Part shown: in pieces, positions 22,351 through 32,918 of the stretch
How the letters are laid out: every line of letters begins with the position of its first letter
How positions within the stretch are numbered: the first letter of the stretch is position 1
Assembly: GCA_018524725.1 (NCBI GenBank)
Contig: JAEUWP010000379.1
Span: 1-46,026, forward strand
DNA from: Podaxis mareebaensis
Lineage: Eukaryota > Basidiomycota > Agaricomycetes > Agaricales > Agaricaceae
Length of the DNA: 46,026 bases
Direction: 5' to 3'
Program-made: the position numbers and the translations under genes
Notes under the pieces: model-generated
Seen by the model: the letters and a program-made list of their open reading frames with translations, nothing else
Told to the model about the DNA's origin: nothing
Databases searched by the model: none

Positions 22351-22567
22351 GATCTGTTCATGAAAGTGACTGAGTGAAACGAGAATTCAACAGGGGACAT
22401 GAATCACTTACGTCCAAGACTGTGTTGAGATAATTTCACTAGAGACAAGTTTGCGCAATACACCAAGGCTCTAAACAATGAGATGAGCAAAGACATCCAC
22501 AGACGTGCACAAGGTGGAGCACTCACTGGGCAATTGACTTGCGAAGAGGTCGCTGGTCTTCGGCGGA

Positions 22568-22587
22568 ACGTTGGGAGGCTTTTTATA
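22568..22587 (-). promoter_or_regulatory. Promoter block of secreted protein 1
   Basis: On the reverse strand this reads TATAAAAA followed by GCCTCCCAACGT. The same block (TATAAAAG and GCCTCCCAACGT) occurs at 24929-24948 before the paralogue, at the same distance from its start. Conservation against a diverged background supports a core promoter. Confidence 0.6.
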
Positions 22588-24480
22588 CTTCATCGTAATG
22601 TTCCAGAACCAGACATTCACAAAAACAGTATAGTTCATATAAAAACTGAGTGAGTAATCAGCTCTCCAAAGTCTCTTTGTCACGATTAAGCTTCTCCAAT
22701 GCGACGAAGCTCTAGGAGGGTGTTAATCAGCCTCAGCCACAAGGTGCCGCCACCGGTTCGTGCATAATGAAGATAATGGCCCCTTAGTGTTGCAGGCAAT
22801 AGCGAGGCCTGGCACCGATAGAGAATATGATCATGATCATATTGTTAGTAATACTTCGCTCGAGGTCCCAGAGCCCCAGTCTCATGGAGCCGGGTCCAAT
22901 GGTCGAGCTTAAGGTAAACCATGGGACATGGTGACATTGTGTAGAAGCTTGGGAGGTAGTTGGGAGTTGGGTGACCAGAACTTGAATATGCCAGTGCTTG
23001 CGAACTCCAATGGTTAGGATCTCAGGCACTGTACAACGAGAGACATGTCAAATAAAATTCAGTGTCCAGGCTTTGGGGTCATGGGGCTTCTATTAAGTAT
23101 GAATGGAGACCTTAGCCGCACTTTATACTAGAAATCCTATCTGCTCACAAACACCATTTGGCCAGCGTCCTCAGTGGAGACAACACCACAGTAATTCGTT
23201 GTTCATTTGGTGGAGTCCACAGTATTGGAACTGAATGACTTCTCTCTTCAGCAATCTGATCTTAATATTACATGCAACACATTCACCGTCCCGAAAGACC
23301 ATCCTCATTTCTACTCTTGTACAACAAAAATGTATCTTGGCACAAGACAGTGGAGATACGTGGGACGAAGCCTCGACCAAAGGCTTACAAGTGCCCAAGA
23401 AGGCCCGCCAAAACAGCCAAGAATTGCTGGCATTGCTCCGCAACACTCATGGAAGAACATACAGCCAATAGTCATCAGGACGTTCTTCCATGACAACACC
23501 TAAACATGTCAACATCAGTGGCTGCCTATTTGTACTATAGCCTATCGTCTATGTCCCTTTGAAAGTGCAATGTCGATTATAAACGTTAATATCAATGAGT
23601 GAAGTGTATCGTAGAGGGCAGATGGACTAAGGCAACAAATCGCGTGACACTACATGATGTAAAAAGTAATCCAGCTTTGTCTGGATGAACACTCGGGGAG
23701 ATGAAATACTACTCGGAGGGTTGGGATAGGGCTCGCGTTAGCGCCACCAGACCGCAGAGTGGAGGAGCTGCTGGGACGGGTGGGATCCTCGCTCTGCGGG
23801 TTCATAGTATCTCACCTCGGAGATTGTGGCACCGTCAACACAGCTAGGGGAAAATAATGTATTGTAGCTTGCTAAACTGTAATGGTAACGAATAAAGAGG
23901 GCGGGAGGGAGGGACAAAATGAGACTATGCTAGGATGTGTAGGTGTTGGCTAACGTCGCCAGCTATGGAAGAGAGTGGAACGAAGGAAGGAAAGCGAAAA
24001 CGTGACACCCTTGCTCAGCTGGACACTGGGCGCCGGCCACTTCTGTCCGTTGGCACCTTTGCTCAGGTAACTGAGACCAAGGGGAATTGTGAGCTTTACT
24101 GGCTCTGGGGGACCCCCTGGACGTGTCGAGCCTTTTTGATAAACATAAGTGTAACCACATGAGCCTCCCTTGCAGTGGCAGACACATAGCCATTTCCTAA
24201 AATGGCTCGGGACGTCGATAGGCAATCATTCAACTAAGCGCTATAACGATACCTGTGTTTGGAACCGACGTGGACGGTCTCTTAGGCGTAAGACCGGTAA
24301 CACTCACAATCTAACAACACCTAATCGACTCGAATCCCAACGAGAGGTCCTTATGAGCACTCACATCATCACACCGAGGACAATTTCCAACAATTGCTAT
24401 CCACACATACATGGTCACACAACGGTACATCAAATACAATAACGGCCGGATCAAAGGATTTCATCAGGTTCTGGCTCAAA

Positions 24481-24696
24481 TTAGATACAACACCTCTGCT
24501 CTTCCCTCCACCACCACCATCCTCTAGTGGAACACCCGGTGTCCCAGAAGACGCTGCGGTATCCAGAAGGGCAATTACCCCAAACACACCTGGCCGGCTT
24601 GCTGGGAGTGCCCTGTGCCTGACAGGAAATGGCGTCGGCGCCACTGGCAAAGCTGAGTGCAGCTACAAGGGCGGTAGTAGCGACGGTGAATTTCAT
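24481..24696 (-). CDS. Small secreted cysteine-rich protein 2
   Basis: A 71-residue paralogue of the protein at 22129-22350. The signal peptide is MKFTVATTALVAALSFASG; the mature part starts near ISCQAQGTP. All six cysteines and the CVWGNCPSGYRSVFWDTGC core are kept, and the aromatic run is extended to WWWW before REEQRCC. The C-terminus is two residues shorter. The leader intron (24700-24755) ends before the same atcATG context as in copy 1. Between the copies most changes are at charged positions, while cysteines and aromatics are fixed, which fits selection on the fold. The function is not known. Confidence 0.75.
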   Translation of the reverse strand: MKFTVATTALVAALSFASGADAISCQAQGTPSKPARCVWGNCPSGYRSVFWDTGCSTRGWWWWREEQRCCI

Positions 24697-24928
24697 GATC
24701 TGTTTAAAAAAGCGGTTGGGTTATAAAAAGCCAACAAAATGAGGACACAAGTCACCTACATTCTGTGCTTTTTTCCGGAGCAATCTTACCGAAAACAAGT
24801 TTGCAGGTTTGCAGCAGGAAAACAAGGTTCTAAGGCATGGTATGAGTAAAATGTCTGTAGTTGTCTATAAAGTAGAGAGTACCAGCTGAGAAGTCGACTT
24901 TGTGGAGTCGTCGTTGGTCTTTTACAGG

Positions 24929-24948
24929 ACGTTGGGAGGCCTTTTATA
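24929..24948 (-). promoter_or_regulatory. Promoter block of secreted protein 2
   Basis: Reverse strand TATAAAAG next to GCCTCCCAACGT, matching the block at 22568-22587. It lies about 230 bp upstream of the ATG with the leader intron in between. Confidence 0.6.
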
Positions 24949-26760
24949 TCTTCCATGGGCCGAGACTGCCACAAAACGGGCACTTACAAAAATGATATAG
25001 ATCGTATTTATTTCGAGTAGTGATCACCTTCAGTCCTCTTGCCATGGACAAGCTTTTCTTGGTGCGGCGAAGCTCCGAGACCTAATTCACACTCAAGGGG
25101 GAGTGCTGATCGGTCTCGACCACGAGGTGCCGCCGACCTGGCAACGATCCAATGACCCTGTAATATCATGGGCGATAACGGGGCCCTATATTGATAGATA
25201 TTAATGATATGATCGTGGATGTGCTCTTAGTCCTTTGCTCGAGGCTCGGCGAGGCCAGCCTCTGCGGGCTGGGTCCCGTGCATGAACGCAAGGTGGGCTA
25301 CTGTCGTAGCATCTCGTGAAAAACCTAAGAGGTATTGGAGACTAGGTGGCCGGGTTTGGAAACGTCAATGGATGTAGTTCCGAGCGTGCGGGGCAATGTG
25401 GTGAGAGACTTGTCAGATAACATTAATTACTCAAGCTTCTGGGTCGGGGGTTTTGTGTCATGAGTGGAGATTTTTCACGGAACTTCAGCCAAAGATTCTC
25501 GAACGATCGAAAGCTCCATTTATCTGACTTTGCCAGCGGGGAGTGTCCCACAGTGATCCACGTTTATGTGAAATCTATAGTGATGGAGTTATGGGGTTTC
25601 TTCTACAAGGTAGCATACGTATTTTGTCCATCAAAAATGTGAAAAAAGCGTGTTGTAAAAGGTCTAATCGGGGGTTCGTTGAAGACCGCTAGAAAGAGAG
25701 ACCTACAAGTCTGTACAAGGCTCTCTGATAGACACTGTCTTTGCTGCCTATCCACCCAGCATGATTATGATAGTATGTATGGCACAGCCGCTATTCCGGA
25801 ACGCCATGTTTAGTCTTATCAATTTGAAGTATACTGGTGCGCTTACGCTCAACCTAGGTCATAATCGTCCTTTGAAACATACCTGACGTTGAGGAAGAAA
25901 GGGTATTAACTTCACGTTGTACGGCCGGCAACGTACCTTGGGACAAAATAGTGGAGATATGCGGGGCGAAGCTCTGAACGAAAATTCATGGGGGGCAAAG
26001 AAGGCATTTAGAACAGCCATGGGTCACCGGCATCACTCCACGGCGTCCATGAAAGTACGTACACCCAATACATACTTTGGGGATTTTGAGATGTCTACCG
26101 CAACCCCTCGTCAGCCGACACCTCATGCCCTAAATATCATTTAGATGGCGTAGTCCGCCTTGAGAGATATTGGAGATGGTATTCTAAAGGCCCTAAGATT
26201 GTCCCAGCTCTTGGGATCTCGGGAAATGTGATATCAGACCCCTATGTCACAACGGGGCGAAGCGTTCGTTCATCATGATCAAGGTGGATATACACAACAT
26301 CCCGACCGGTCAACGTACATTCGTATCCCCCGATAGCATTTTCACGAGAAGTTGGGGCGCCTGGCGCATCTGGTCCTTAAGCCTGTGATATACGACCATG
26401 AGTGGAGGGGGATGCATGACAATCCTAGTTTGGCGTCCCTAAAGGATAACGATCTAATAACATCCAGCAGGGGCTCTAGGTCCTACGTGGTGCCGGTTCA
26501 TGAGCGAAAAGACCTTCAATTCTTAGCCTCCTGCTTGTTTGTTGGTTCCTGCTTCCCACCATCCGTCATGTCCAAGGTATTGCTTCAAATGCGCGAGGCA
26601 TGGTATCACGACCCCAAATCGTAGATGGCGAGTCGGATAATTGACAGGGAAGGTGAAGAGTCGACCAGGTGACACTGATTCTCCATTCGCAGTGACGTGA
26701 ATCATTTGACGCACGAGCACACGAAGCTATCCTCGTGTGGTTAGGGTGGATGATCCCAAC

Positions 26761-26870
26761 GTCTATTGCGCAAATGCAGAGCCAGTGTCTTCTTGGTTTT
26801 CTTGAGTACCAAGAATGCAAGCGTTCCGTTAACATTGCCGTTACTCAGCTCCAACGTTTCGGGCCATGCT
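26761..26870 (-). pseudogene. Fragment of an F-box/LRR gene
   Basis: The reverse strand reads ETLELSNGNVNGTLAFLVLK and LHLRNR. It aligns without gaps to ETLELGDCANLDRVLLSLVF and LRNLTF of the F-box gene at 19825-21309, at both protein and DNA level (shared runs acgttgga, tcaagaa, cgcaat). Further upstream on the same strand (to about 27440) are weak F-box-like stretches in two frames, without a continuous frame. This is a decayed paralogue; its full extent is unclear. Confidence 0.6.
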
Positions 26871-28624
26871 GAAAGCACCCACAAACTCCAAGGCCTCGAA
26901 ACGAGGCAAAGCTCCCCAAGCCAAGGACTAGATTCTTGCAGTTGAGAACAATGATGATGAGGGGTGCCGTGGGCGTCGGCATGTGGTTCCACCCCTACAC
27001 AATCACTGTCTCAGATCAATAGCGACAGCAAAACCCCCGAGTGCTTGGAATGTGCTTTTCGAATGAAGACTCAGAGCAAAACCAGCTCTGGTCGACGTCA
27101 CAAGTGGCGAGGACCAGGAAGTGCGAAAGACCGCGACCAAATGCTGGGGACGATCATACAGGCGTTAAGGCTAGATAATCATTGAGATAGGACCGGAACT
27201 AAGAAACCAGGGTCAATGAGACGACGAGAGTTGTCGACGATACACTGAGTGTAATAGTCCAGCATGAGTCGAACGCGCCAGATAAGGACTGGTAGGGACC
27301 ACGGCCTGATCGCAGCGACGTGACTTAGTAGGGGTCCTACTGTTAAGTTTCGTTTCCCAGTCCAAGACGAGCCCCATAAATGTAACCCAGAATCCCTCAA
27401 AGCAACGGGATAACGATGGGCATCCATAGTGCACACCCGCGACAGCCTGAACTATTCAAGTGACCGGCGGCCACAGTATATTAAAACGGTATGAACCTCC
27501 GACTGCAGATGACTTCGCTGCGGGGAGCCGAAGGAATGCCGCAGCGCCTAAATCATCCCTCATTACTTAGTACTCAGCTTCCAGATAACAGAAGCCGACA
27601 CACACCTCACAAGGAGTTATCGATATCTCCCGGTTTGCGTACCCACTTCTTGTAGGCGCCTCAAAGGTTTCTCAACGCTATGTTATTTGTTTGACTTCCT
27701 GCACAGAGCAGATATCCGCGGTCTGGATGCGAGCTATCGACGCCAGCGCCTAGGGAGCAATCATTTACGAGTGTCGTTTGCCAAGTTCCGAGAAGGGACA
27801 GAGAGGGACAAGGCGAGTATTACCGGACACTGGAAGATTCGAGTAACCAATAGGTTGAGGGTGAGTAAAGCCTTCAGAAAAAGAGACGCGCCCAGGTCAT
27901 TCCTATTTCTGATTAGGAAATTCGTTTCCCGCTCCTCTGTTCGTGAATATTCGGTCAGGACGGAAAGGATACGGCCGGCAAGACGTGTTACTTCGGGTTA
28001 TACTGAAATAAAACGTTCGATTGAGACGGGGGGAAAGGTAGAAGGGACAAACCCTCGTGCCCATGGCCTCGTGAGAACGGTGCGAGCGATTACACGGCCA
28101 GGGAACCAGGATAGTCTTGAGACGTCGGCTGTGCTGGTATGGTAACCGCAAGATAAACCCGGGAAGACTGTAAAAATGTGCGAAACGTTGTCTTCACGGG
28201 GTGCGATGGCTTGACCAAAGTTGGCAGCAATCATACCCTGGTTATTCATGTTCATCACAACATTCCTGGCTTTTTGATGCTAGGTTGTGCCCCTAGAGCA
28301 AGCAGCTCCTGGCCGACTACGTACATCTTTCGTATTGTTCGCTAGACCCACCCAGCTGGCTGTAAACGTGTCAGTTGAATCGGGATGTGGGCTGAACGCT
28401 AATCACGAACTCAAAGTAACAGCAATGGGCGGCCTCGCCCTTTTCCTTGAGTCTTTTGGGGCGACGTCCGTGAGAACAAAGCCGCGAACTCACAGCAGTA
28501 AGTATAAACGTACATGGATTTTGGATTCTGAATCCTCTTGAGTTCATCAAGCTGCGACAGCCTCCAATTTGGAGCACAGGGATTCACCCATTCACACACG
28601 AAAATAGGTTTTTCTTTGTGTAAA
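26871..28624. other. Gene-poor stretch
   Basis: A few open frames, the longest at 27687-28145 on the plus strand. This frame is basic and Arg-rich, with no motif, no exon structure and overlapping reverse frames, so I do not call a gene. Confidence 0.4.
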
Positions 28625-29065
28625 ATGACAGGGGAAACTGAGAACGCGGTCTCGCAGGAGTGGAATGATGAATTCTTTGTGAATGAAGAAAGAAATGATC
28701 GATATGCTTATCGTGTCCGGGTGGGCCCTGGACTTGGTCAAGAATACATATTCCAGGGGGGGCATCATATGTGTGGCTACCAATCAAACCGGATATGCGA
28801 TGTGCGATTACTGGTAGATTGGTTGAGGAACGGTATCCAAGTTGATGTTCAAGTCCATTGTTCAGAAATAACGTTGCCACCAATCCGCCCCGATTTTATC
28901 CTAGAAAGGGAATTCATAGGTGGATTGGTGCGCGATTGGTGCGCCCACAATCCAAATTATGTGGGCGCGCCTTCCAGAAGCGGTAATTTTAAACCCGGTC
29001 AAAACCAATCCGGCCAAAAAAGGAGCAAGGCGGGCTTCTTTTCCCACCAGGTGCCCTCATTGTGA
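28625..29065 (+). CDS. Hypothetical ORF, 146 residues
   Basis: An uninterrupted frame from MTGETENAV to VPSL. It contains DRYAYRVRVGPGLGQEY and DVRLLVDWLRNGIQVDVQV and looks more like a real protein than its neighbours, but I recognise no family. Its last third runs through a GC-rich inverted repeat (28938-28971), which suggests that at least the end is not ordinary coding sequence. It stops just before the TATA box of the Clp1-like gene, leaving little room for a terminator. It could be a decayed gene fragment. Confidence 0.3.
   Translation: MTGETENAVSQEWNDEFFVNEERNDRYAYRVRVGPGLGQEYIFQGGHHMCGYQSNRICDVRLLVDWLRNGIQVDVQVHCSEITLPPIRPDFILEREFIGGLVRDWCAHNPNYVGAPSRSGNFKPGQNQSGQKRSKAGFFSHQVPSL
28938..28971. 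repeat. GC-rich inverted repeat
   Basis: Arms ggtgcgcccaca and tgtgggcgcgcc pair at 11 of 12 positions around a 10 nt loop. The left arm is itself preceded by a partial direct repeat of gattggtgcgc. Confidence 0.6.
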
Positions 29066-29071
29066 GATCTG

Positions 29072-29078
29072 TATATAA
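29072..29078 (+). promoter_or_regulatory. TATA box of the Clp1-like gene
   Basis: TATATAA stands 96 bp before the ATG at 29174 and is followed by a C-rich leader, the common layout of strong basidiomycete promoters. Confidence 0.5.
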
Positions 29079-29173
29079 CTACCCCCGCCCCGAGTGGGGA
29101 CTCCCCCATCGCCCCTCAAGCGAATCCGCAAGCAGAGTCTTCGCCCCCTCGCAAGTCTCCAATCAGCACCAAC

Positions 29174-30091
29174 ATGATCTCTCGTCGCCAGACCTCCTCC
29201 GGTGCCTCCGCATGCACCTCCGGCCAGCGCCGCCGCACAAGGCGTGTCTCGGGTAATGGATGTTTCGCTCCACTGGTGACCCGGCTGGCTGCCAAGCACA
29301 AGATGATGGTTTCGCAGCGCCGGATCCCTTTGTCCGTCATCAATATCGCCAACAAAGCGGACACATCAAAATCTCCTGAGCCCTCCCTCATCCCCGAACC
29401 AAAGATGCCCTCCCCCATCCCCGCATCTCCCACTATCCAGAATGTCTCTGATGAGTATATTCGCGAGAAACTGCCTCTCTTCAAAGATAGGTATGTACAT
29501 CTTAACATGATTTCTGGTTCACATGATCTAATCTGGTCCCTTAGCATGCTCGCTGGTCTCCGTGATGTGCGCTTAGCAAATGCTCCTCAGCGCTCTGGCT
29601 TCCTTCCCAAGGAACTCCAAATCATCGCCAGCGATTATCTCGATGCCATCCCTCCTACTCACATGCTTGCTGTCTACGCCTCGAAATCCGACTCGGGGTC
29701 CGCCAGGACCAAAGTCACCCTCTATCCAACACACGAGATTGTCCTTTCTGCGCACTGTGCCAATCTTCCCAAACTCCCTGAACCTGCATCTCCAACCACC
29801 ATTCCCGTTGTCCCCCTCGCTCTCCCTTCACCCCAGATGTTCCCATATCTCCAAACCTACTTATACAACAAAAACATCTCGGCGCTCGAGAATCTCCTTC
29901 TGCCACCCCCCACACAGATCCTCGATACGACCAGTCTTATGAAGCGCTTGCTGGCAGTCCACGGTCTCTGGGGTAACGCATGTGCTCTGGGTGTTATTGA
30001 TGCACCCTTCTACGCAATGATCGAACGAGTATGGGCTTTTCTCCACCAAACCCTCAGCACCGCCCACACACTATCAGCATCATCTGCGTAG
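29174..30091 (+). CDS. Clp1-like developmental protein
   Basis: Up to 305 residues. An Arg-rich start (ISRRQTS, GQRRRTRRVSG) is followed by the blocks I associate with Clp1 of mushrooms: ANAPQRSGFLPKELQIIASD, YLDAIPPTHMLAVYAS, SAHCANLPKLPEP, IPVVPLALPSPQMFPYLQTY and LYNKN. In Coprinopsis, Clp1 is needed for clamp cell formation downstream of the A mating-type locus; a Clp1 homologue in Ustilago acts with the b mating-type proteins. Mushrooms carry several paralogues, so this may not be the orthologue. Positions 29491-29544 form a perfect GTATGT...TTAG intron of 54 nt without a stop. Both the spliced and unspliced products are therefore in frame; splicing is more likely, giving 287 residues. 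Confidence 0.75.
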   Translation: MISRRQTSSGASACTSGQRRRTRRVSGNGCFAPLVTRLAAKHKMMVSQRRIPLSVINIANKADTSKSPEPSLIPEPKMPSPIPASPTIQNVSDEYIREKLPLFKDRYVHLNMISGSHDLIWSLSMLAGLRDVRLANAPQRSGFLPKELQIIASDYLDAIPPTHMLAVYASKSDSGSARTKVTLYPTHEIVLSAHCANLPKLPEPASPTTIPVVPLALPSPQMFPYLQTYLYNKNISALENLLLPPPTQILDTTSLMKRLLAVHGLWGNACALGVIDAPFYAMIERVWAFLHQTLSTAHTLSASSA

Positions 30092-31179
30092 ATCCTCTAT
30101 CCACCCGCCGACCTTATCTTTATTTCATTGGGGGACATTCTGGATTTTGATACTTTAGAAGCTCTAAACGGTAATATGTTATGATTATGCTCTCATTAAA
30201 CGTTAATCGCTATGTACCATATGTAGTTTTATGTTTTAATAGAAATTAGAAAAAGTGCACATCTTGCATTTTGATTGGATCCATCAAGGCGTGAGCGCCC
30301 ACTACATCTTGGATTGATTTGTAGAGCAAAAGTCATCAAAAGTTTGCATCTATGGCCCTACCCGAATTTTCACGAATTAACGTTTTATGTTTAACGGAGT
30401 CACTCTATCCACTAATTTTCTGACATGATGAGTTAATGTGCCCGCGCCCCGAAAACGCCTACTGACCCATTGAAATTTGGCTCAGGGCTTGACTAATAGA
30501 CTATCCTATGTAGTGTGAGTACGATGGGCATGATCCGAGGACCGCTAAAACTGAAGTGCTGACCGCCGATCATGCAGTGCTTCGCCTGCTGAAAACTCAA
30601 AGGTTGCGCACATACACTGACTTTTCCCAACATCAAGATAAGGCGCAAATCACTGGGTCCACAGCTTCAACTCTCGCAAGATCCGGTCACCATTGGCAAT
30701 CACCTCTAACTGATCGCCTTTCCTTTGCACCAAGGTCTTTGATCCTGAACTCACTTCATACTCCTTGTACTCCTCGTATTTCGTTTTCATGCATACCACA
30801 TGTCAATATGTGGATGTAGGCAATCCCATGAAGTGCATTTCCGCTGGAAATCAACCCGTGACCAAGTTTGTCAAAGCCCTGCTAACAAACCTTTTTTCGC
30901 GATGGAGGTAAATTACCTACAGGCTCGAAAGCCAAAGTCTTTGGTAATTCTAGTCGGCGTATCGTGAATAGTCACAACAATCTCCCCTTGATTCAGTGAT
31001 ACTCTGCGCCAGCCACCATCTCCGTCCCTTCTATGGCGTCATATTGGCCTAAAAATTATTTACACCCTGCGCAGACTTGTCCTTACCCACGCAGACTTGA
31101 TACATTAATCCACCATACCATTTATCTAAGAAATATGACTAAGTATGCTTACAAGTCTGTGTGGACCTTTGTATATCTC
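30092..31179. other. Intergenic, AT-richer, left flank of the mobile element
   Basis: No gene recognised. Near 31070-31160 a cgcagacttg motif occurs twice directly (31070, 31100) and once inverted (caagtctgtg, about 31151). These may already be part of the element's outer terminus. Confidence 0.4.
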
Positions 31180-31437
31180 AGGTTGAACTCTGCGCGGGCC
31201 AGTTGAATCTGTGTTTGTCACAACTGAACTCTGTGTGCATCACAACTGAACTCTGCGTGCATCACAACTGAACTCTGTGTGTGTCACAACTCAACTCTGC
31301 GCGTGTCACAACTCAACTCTGTGCACGTCACAACTCAACTCTGCGCACATCACAACTCAACTCTGCACACATCACAACTCAACTCTGTGCGCATCGCAAC
31401 TCACTCAATTCAGAAAATACACTCCAACTACCAAAGC
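31180..31437 (+). repeat. Left subterminal repeat array
   Basis: About eleven degenerate copies of a 20-21 bp unit, roughly cacaact(c/g)aactctgcgcgt. They begin less regularly near 31183 and end in a unique 47 bp segment (31391-31437). The variable part of each unit is always an alternating purine-pyrimidine run (gcgcgt, gtgcac, gcacac). The array occurs inverted at 44431-44618. Confidence 0.85.
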
Positions 31438-31582
31438 TGAACTCTGTGTATTATTACCATTCCGCTCAACTTTGCATATATAAAGTTTGAGTTCTATGAT
31501 TCAAGAACCAAGCATTGTAGGATGTATACTCATAAATGACTATTGAATATAAGAATGACCTAAGGTTATTACATCCACTATT

Positions 31583-32918
31583 CTATATCTGAAGCTGGGA
31601 TGTATTAGACCAATTGGGATAGAAGACTCCAAGCCGATGGAATACATCCTTCCGGATGAAATGGGCATAGCATACCCGGTCACCAGAGCCCCATGCCTTC
31701 ACCTTGTGCTGGAGAAGATTTCCACACAACTGAATTACAGTACCAGGACCATATTCCAAACTGGCTCCAATCTCAGGAAGCTGAAATGTAGCAGTGGTGT
31801 AGGACCCTACAGATACCAGCTGGTCATACCATTCATATGATCCATGCCGATCACAGTGCTTCCTTGTCTTGTGATTTGTGATAACTGACATGCCTGAATA
31901 AAGAGAAGTCCACTGTTGGGCATATTCCTGTGTGCTATCCTTCTCTCTTAGCTTCTCTAGAGCTTCCTTGCCAGCCTCATACAGACCAGGGTGTGTAATG
32001 GATGTAACCAGATTGAGGTAATTCTCAACCTGGCTGGTATTGTTCAACCAAATATTAACCCCTTGGTCCATATTCTTCTGGACTGATAATGAAGCTTGGA
32101 TCTCTGTCTTAGGATCAAACTACAAAGTCTGATTAGCACAGAAGGTTATGATCGGGGTGAATTTTTGAGACATACTCCATGTCCTAGTGGAAACCATCCA
32201 GGAGAAAATGTCTGTGTGCCATTTTGCATGGTCCATGTTCCATCATTATCTAAAAATGCAGCTGGGGTAGTTCTCCACATATTTCCCTTCACTGTGCCTT
32301 TCAATACTGAGTCAAGGTTCTTTGTGGCATTGATCAATTCTCCCTAATTATAAACTGGCATTAGCACATATGGGAATATGAAAAGCTTGGTGTATTTTAC
32401 CTGTTGTGCTTCTGATAGTAAATGGGGAAGATACCAGACCAGGATATGGCCAACCTTATCTACAATAATGCATGGCTCAGATATCTTCCCCAGTACTACA
32501 TTCTTGAGAATGCATGTGATGGGTTTGGGAGCTCTTAACATAGAGACATCACAGTCTAGCACCACTAAAATAAATATGTTTTAGCTTTAAAGTTAATTTA
32601 ACAACACAGGCAAGATCTTACCTTGGTTTTGAAATGCTGCAGCAAGAACTGTGACTAGCCTTCTCTCCTCTTGTTGATCTTGAGAGCGGTTCTGACCAGG
32701 GCCTGCATTTTGAGTGACCTTTGGAAGGGCAGGTCTACAAGAATGATAAAATCAGATGCTTATAATTAGAAGTAGCCTATAAATACATACTTGCCAGATA
32801 TAGCATTGTGCTTCAACCTTTGCTGAAACCTCTCTTTGATTTGGGCAGCCTTGGTCTCAAGCTTGGTGTGTTTCTTCTTCTTATCACTTCCGCATTGGCG
32901 GTGATTTTGTTGTCCCAT
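31583..32918 (-). CDS. TET/JBP-like 2-oxoglutarate/Fe(II) dioxygenase
   Basis: Five exons, start 32918 (MGQQNHRQCG), with a basic N-terminus rich in Lys. The next exons carry LVTVLAAAFQNQ, VLDCDVSMLRAPKP, LVWYLPHLLSEAQQ, then GELINATKNLD and GNMWRTTP. The last exon holds the catalytic core: MSVITNHKT, KHCDRHGSYEW, the HxD iron ligands; WYDQLVSVGSY; LEYGPGTVIQLCG; and LLQHKVKAWGSGDRVCYAHF, giving the distal His and the Arg for 2-oxoglutarate. This matches the basidiomycete TET/JBP family, which oxidises 5-methylcytosine in DNA; exact substrate not proven here. No premature stop was seen, unlike most other genes in the element. The reading frame ends 146 bp inside the left repeat array. Confidence 0.75.

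Larger units (their letters stand above)
21990..23480. repeat. Duplicated secreted-protein block, copy A
   Basis: Related to about 24390-26080. Shared landmarks in the same order are: an acatgg-cacacaa stretch (about 22065 and 24410); the secreted-protein gene; the acgttgggaggc-TATA promoter block; a cgaagctc...aggtgccgcc stretch (about 22700 and 25065); and a gacagtggagatacgtggg-like stretch (about 23345; agtggagatatgcgggg at 25945). Divergence is considerable outside the gene, so the duplication is old. Confidence 0.65.
24390..26080. repeat. Duplicated secreted-protein block, copy B
   Basis: Partner of about 21990-23480, with the same order of landmarks. It is about 200-250 bp longer between the promoter and the distal landmark, so an insertion or deletion occurred there. 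Confidence 0.65.

Noticed and set aside
23950..24225. Cys-containing reverse frame between the two secreted-protein genes, a possible third member
   Set aside because: No signal peptide and none of the conserved core; cysteine spacing differs.
24305..24345. Possible tRNA T-arm (gactcgaatccc)
   Set aside because: No matching acceptor stem, D-arm or anticodon arm could be folded around it.
27687..28145. 152-codon Arg-rich plus-strand frame
   Set aside because: No motif, overlapping reverse frames of similar length, no exon chain; composition alone explains it.
31277..31490. His/Thr/Ser repeat frames within the left array
   Set aside because: Translation of the 20 bp subterminal repeat; not a gene.
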